NCBI RefSeq assembly: GCF_004028235.1
Contig: NZ_CP035037.1
Location: forward strand, 2,356,001 to 2,420,000
DNA: 64,000 bases
Source: Leucobacter muris
GTDB lineage: Bacteria; Actinomycetota; Actinomycetes; Actinomycetales; Microbacteriaceae
Direction of reading: 5' to 3'
This document shows positions 60,803 to 64,000 of the stretch, piece after piece. The number at the start of each line of letters is the position of its first letter. Position 1 is the first letter of the stretch. The translations under genes and the position numbers were made by a program. Below the pieces are notes generated by a model. The model was not told where the DNA came from. It saw nothing but the letters and a program-made list of their open reading frames with translations, and searched no databases.

Positions 60803-63800
60803 GCCTGCTCGGCCTCGTCGCTGTCGTAGCCGACGATGCGGGCGATCCGCAGCGCCACCTCGTCGGGGTCGGCGAACAGGTCGAAGCTATGCACGCGGTG
60901 GTAGTGCCAGCCGAGGCGGCGCAGCACCGCGGGGCGCAGGCGCAGGGTGTCGCGCAGACTGTCTCCGCCGTCGACCCCGCCCAGGTCGAGGTCGATCGCG
61001 ATGGCGCGATCGCCGAGCGACGCCGCGAGCGGGATCGCGCCGCGGTAGTCGATCGCGACCGTGAGGCCCATCGCCTCGAGCCGATCGGCGAGTTCGCCCA
61101 TCATCGGGTCCCGCTCGGCGGGCAGCGCGGGCGCCTCGGGCTCGGGGTGCTCGAAGGCGAGCAGCTCGGCGAGCTCGACGACGCCGTGCTTGATGCGGGC
61201 GGTGTCGAGGTGCTCGGGCTTGAAACAGCTCACGATCGTCATCGCGCGGCGGGCGCGGGTCATCGCGACCGCGAGCAGACGCTCGCCGCCCGGGCGCCCC
61301 AGGCCGCCGAAGTTCGACAGCACGCGGCCGTGCGGCGTGCGACCGTAGCCGATCGAGAAGATCACGCGGTCGCGGCTCTGCGCGGTCGCCTGCTCGAGGG
61401 TGAGCACGGCGAACGGCTCGGCGCGCTCCCCCAGCAGGAAGTCGCGGTACTGGGGGAACTTGGAGAACGCCTGCAGCACGGCCTGGTACACGCGCACCGC
61501 GTGCCGCTCGCTCGCGGTGATCACCATGAGCGACTCGCGGGGGCGGTCGCTCGCGTGCTCGAGCACGAGCTGCACCACGCGGTCGACCTCGGCGTCGGTG
61601 CTCTCGACCGCGCCCGTCTGCTGGTCGGGCAGGCCCTGGCCGCCCGGCACGAACTCGTAGGTGAGGCTCGAGTGGCCGAGGAAGCTGCCCGCCCAGGGCA
61701 GCGTCTGGATCGCGCCGTTGTAGAAGCGGCTGTTCACGAGGTTCGTGAGATCCTCGCCGCCCGCCCGATAGCTGCGGGTGAGCGTGAGCGTGGGCAGCAC
61801 TCCCCCCAGCTGGGCGAACGCGGAGCTGCGGTGCAGCGCGTCGACATCGGTCGAGGCCTCGTCGCCGTCGCCGGGTACCCCGCCGACCGAGATCTCGAAT
61901 GGCGACGGCGTCTGCGTCATCGTGTCGCCGAACGCGACCACCTGGTCGGCGCGGCGGATCGCACCGAGGTTCTCGACGAGCGTCGTCGCGCCGGCGTCGA
62001 CCAGCAGCGCGGCGTCGAAGCGCATCGTGTCGGGCAGCTGCGCCACCTCGTAGGGCGACATCACCCAGACGGGCGCGAGCACGCCGAGCAGGTTCGGCGA
62101 GCGCTGGGCGAGCGCCGCGGGCGAGACGTAGCCGCTGCGCAGCGCCTCGCGCAGGGCGAGGGCCTCCTGCTTGTGGTCGAGCACGGCCACGCGCCAGGCG
62201 TCGGCAAGGGAGCCCGCGAGCAGCGAGCCGTTCGCGCCGGCGTGGGCGTCGTCGACGAGGCGGAAGTCGGCCTCGAGCCGCTCGATCACACTCGTGTTGG
62301 CGCTGAGCAGGGCCTGGTTGGTCTGCAGCATGCGCTCCAGCACCGACTGCCACCACGCGAGCTCGAGCTCGGAGGCGACGTCGGCGGCGGGCACGTGGCG
62401 GGCCGAGAGGTCGTCGAGCAGCGGTTCGAGGTGCGCGGCGCGCATGCGCTCGACGATGGTGGTGCGCTCCTGGATGTTCTGCAGCACCTCGGATTCGCGG
62501 GCGAGATCCGAGATGCGGTGCGCGAGTCGTCCGAGCGTCAGGTTCTTCAGGCGGTCCGCGTCGCCCGCGGTGCCGAGCACACGGTCGAGCTCGTCGAGAT
62601 CCTGATAGGCCGACTGGAACGCCACCACCACGTCGGCGATGCCGAGCGGCACCTCGGGGCGCGCCCCGACCACCGTGGTGTAGCGCTGCCAAAGCACGCG
62701 CTGCTGCTGGATCTGCACGAGGCGCGAGTACATATCGGTGATGTGCACACCGGGGCGCACGTACTCGCGGGCCAGCTTGCGCAGGCGGCGCTTGTTCGCC
62801 GACGACATCTCGTCGCCGCCGCGCGGGGCGTGCGCCGCGATGACCTCGGTGAGCGAGCGGTCGTAGACCTCCGGGGTGAAGCGGTCGAGGGTGTCGCGGA
62901 TGCCCATGAGCAGCCGCAGGTAGACGCCCAGCTCGGCGATGGTCTCGTAGGGGCGCATGGAAGTCTGGCCGATGACCTCGTTGGCCATCGAGATGAGGCG
63001 GGGCAGCTGCGACTCGGCGAGGTCGACGGCGAGGCCGTAGGCGGTGCGCGCCTCCTCGGTGCTCGAGAAGCTCACACCGTACCAGGGCGAGTCCTCGGGC
63101 CCGTACTGGAACTGGCCGAGGCGCGCGACCTCGGTGAGAGCCTCGGCGACCGACGAGCGGTCGAGCGTGAGCTGGCCGAGGGCCTGGTCGTCGAGGCGCA
63201 CCGTGGTGCTCGGCGGGCGCTCGTCGAGGGCGAGCACGGTGAGCCGTCGCAGAGCCTCGAGCGGCGAGACGCCGTAGCGCTCGTCGGGGGTCGCGAGGGC
63301 CCGCTGGTAGTCGAGCAGCACGCCGCGCAGCCGGGTGAGCGCCTCGTCGACGTCGCGCAGCTGCTCGCCGCGCGCGTTCTCGTTGCGGCTGATGGCCTCG
63401 ACGAGGTTGCGGCGCAGGCGCCGCGGCGTCACCGCGAGACCGGCGAGCCCGGCGCGCGTGAGACGGTGCGTGATGCCGTCGAGCGCGGCGCGGCGCGGCG
63501 ACACGACCAGCACGCGCTTGCCGGCGCGCACCAGGTTGCCGATCGCGTTCACCACGGTCTGCGTGCCGCCGGTGCCGGGCAGCGTGTGCACCACGAGCGA
63601 GTGGCCGGCGTCGATCTGGGCGAGCACGTCGTCCTGCTCGACGTCGGCGTCGTAGAGGTTGCGGTCGGTGTCGGGGGCGCGCTCGTCCGGCCGCGTCGGG
63701 CTCACCGGGCGGTAGGCGTCGGCGAGCCGGCGGGCGGCGGGCTCGCTGCCGCAGATGGCGGCGAGGATCGGCGAGTCGAGATCCTTGGCGTCGGCGACCA

Positions 63801-64000
63801 TGCGCTGCGACACGTTGTGGAACGACGACACCACGAGCCGCGGCTGCACGACGAAGCCGGGCACGCCGGCGGCCATCTGGCGCAGCCGGTCGATGACGGG
63901 CTGTGGCTTGAACACGCCCTCGGACTGGGAGAGCTCGATGAGGGCGCGGGCGTCGACCACGATGCCGAACTGCTCGCGCAGGGCGCGGATCAGCTCGGAG
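60799..64000 (-). CDS. Large SF1 helicase-like protein with MTES_1575-type nuclease end (partial)
   Basis: The frame is open to the right edge (at least 1066 residues; start outside). It resembles a superfamily 1 helicase. The Walker A region reads VVHTLPGTGGTQTVVNAIG (about 63555-63580), with Gly where the lysine should be. The Walker B region reads FDAALLVDAGATTLVENLG (near 62000), with Ala for the glutamate. Later parts include LTRSYRAGGEDLTNLVNSRF, YGRTPHGRVLSNFGGLG and VAMTRARRAMTIVSCF (motif VI-like). The C-terminus (AIAIDLDLGGVDGG, LRLRPAVLRRLGWHYHRVHS) is a PD-(D/E)XK-like domain of the MTES_1575 type. It may act in DNA repair or defence as a structural or nuclease protein. Confidence 0.85.
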   Translation of the reverse strand, partial: SELIRALREQFGIVVDARALIELSQSEGVFKPQPVIDRLRQMAAGVPGFVVQPRLVVSSFHNVSQRMVADAKDLDSPILAAICGSEPAARRLADAYRPVSPTRPDERAPDTDRNLYDADVEQDDVLAQIDAGHSLVVHTLPGTGGTQTVVNAIGNLVRAGKRVLVVSPRRAALDGITHRLTRAGLAGLAVTPRRLRRNLVEAISRNENARGEQLRDVDEALTRLRGVLLDYQRALATPDERYGVSPLEALRRLTVLALDERPPSTTVRLDDQALGQLTLDRSSVAEALTEVARLGQFQYGPEDSPWYGVSFSSTEEARTAYGLAVDLAESQLPRLISMANEVIGQTSMRPYETIAELGVYLRLLMGIRDTLDRFTPEVYDRSLTEVIAAHAPRGGDEMSSANKRRLRKLAREYVRPGVHITDMYSRLVQIQQQRVLWQRYTTVVGARPEVPLGIADVVVAFQSAYQDLDELDRVLGTAGDADRLKNLTLGRLAHRISDLARESEVLQNIQERTTIVERMRAAHLEPLLDDLSARHVPAADVASELELAWWQSVLERMLQTNQALLSANTSVIERLEADFRLVDDAHAGANGSLLAGSLADAWRVAVLDHKQEALALREALRSGYVSPAALAQRSPNLLGVLAPVWVMSPYEVAQLPDTMRFDAALLVDAGATTLVENLGAIRRADQVVAFGDTMTQTPSPFEISVGGVPGDGDEASTDVDALHRSSAFAQLGGVLPTLTLTRSYRAGGEDLTNLVNSRFYNGAIQTLPWAGSFLGHSSLTYEFVPGGQGLPDQQTGAVESTDAEVDRVVQLVLEHASDRPRESLMVITASERHAVRVYQAVLQAFSKFPQYRDFLLGERAEPFAVLTLEQATAQSRDRVIFSIGYGRTPHGRVLSNFGGLGRPGGERLLAVAMTRARRAMTIVSCFKPEHLDTARIKHGVVELAELLAFEHPEPEAPALPAERDPMMGELADRLEAMGLTVAIDYRGAIPLAASLGDRAIAIDLDLGGVDGGDSLRDTLRLRPAVLRRLGWHYHRVHSFDLFADPDEVALRIARIVGYDSDEAEQA

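Overview
The window is GC-rich DNA from an actinobacterium, most likely a member of the Microbacteriaceae (Leucobacter/Microbacterium-like). The evidence is codon use, many TANNNT-N7-ATG/GTG leaderless-type starts, HrcA/HspR heat-shock operators, a SepX/GlpR-rimJ-galU-cyclo-ligase block, and a helicase-like protein ending in an MTES_1575-type nuclease domain. No ribosomal RNA is present; one intact tRNA (Ala, CGC) is.

Left part (1-37.5 kb) is ordinary chromosome. It holds rsmI, a membrane-anchored thioredoxin-fold protein, an MFS exporter and a TRIC-type channel. Next come sufS-sufU with an AlkD-like repair gene, a LysR regulator divergent from a fumarate-reductase/aspartate-oxidase-like flavoprotein, and a DUF4192 gene. 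A five-gene NAD operon follows (nrtR-nadA-nadB-nadC-cysteine desulfurase) behind a near-perfect 25-bp palindrome. After it come cspA, fadH, a TetR-flanked oligopeptide ABC importer (four genes), a YbdK-type glutamate-cysteine ligase, a fused trehalose synthase/phosphatase, an Hsp20 gene under both CIRCE and HAIR operators, a drug-type ABC exporter, and a permease-nitrilase pair divergent from a TetR gene. nadA, the NAD-operon cysteine desulfurase and the amino-acid permease each carry an apparent frameshift in a short homopolymer or CG run, so either sequencing indels or real decay is present.

Middle part (about 37.5-56.1 kb) is a damaged prophage. A 32-bp piece of the 3' end of a tRNA-Pro lies at its left edge and a tyrosine integrase at its right. 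From the right it carries integrase, an ImmA-like protease, a lambda-style divergent repressor/Cro switch with three operator palindromes, and a leftward early operon (HTH, antirepressor, replication-like protein, RHH protein, HNH nuclease, sliding clamp, exonuclease). It ends with a lysis cluster and cargo genes. The structural genes are missing: an IS3-family element and a truncated IS256-family copy sit exactly where they should be, joining a cut exonuclease gene to a cut endolysin gene. A second, complete IS256-family copy interrupts another early gene. The cargo includes an unusual pair, a 211-aa unknown protein with an XRE/ImmA metallopeptidase, and an unknown 214-aa protein.

Right part (56.2-64 kb) is chromosome again: tRNA-Ala, SepX/GlpR, a RimJ-type acetyltransferase, galU, 5-formyltetrahydrofolate cyclo-ligase, an FmdB-type zinc ribbon protein, and a very large helicase-like/nuclease protein that runs off the window and lacks the usual Walker A lysine and Walker B glutamate.
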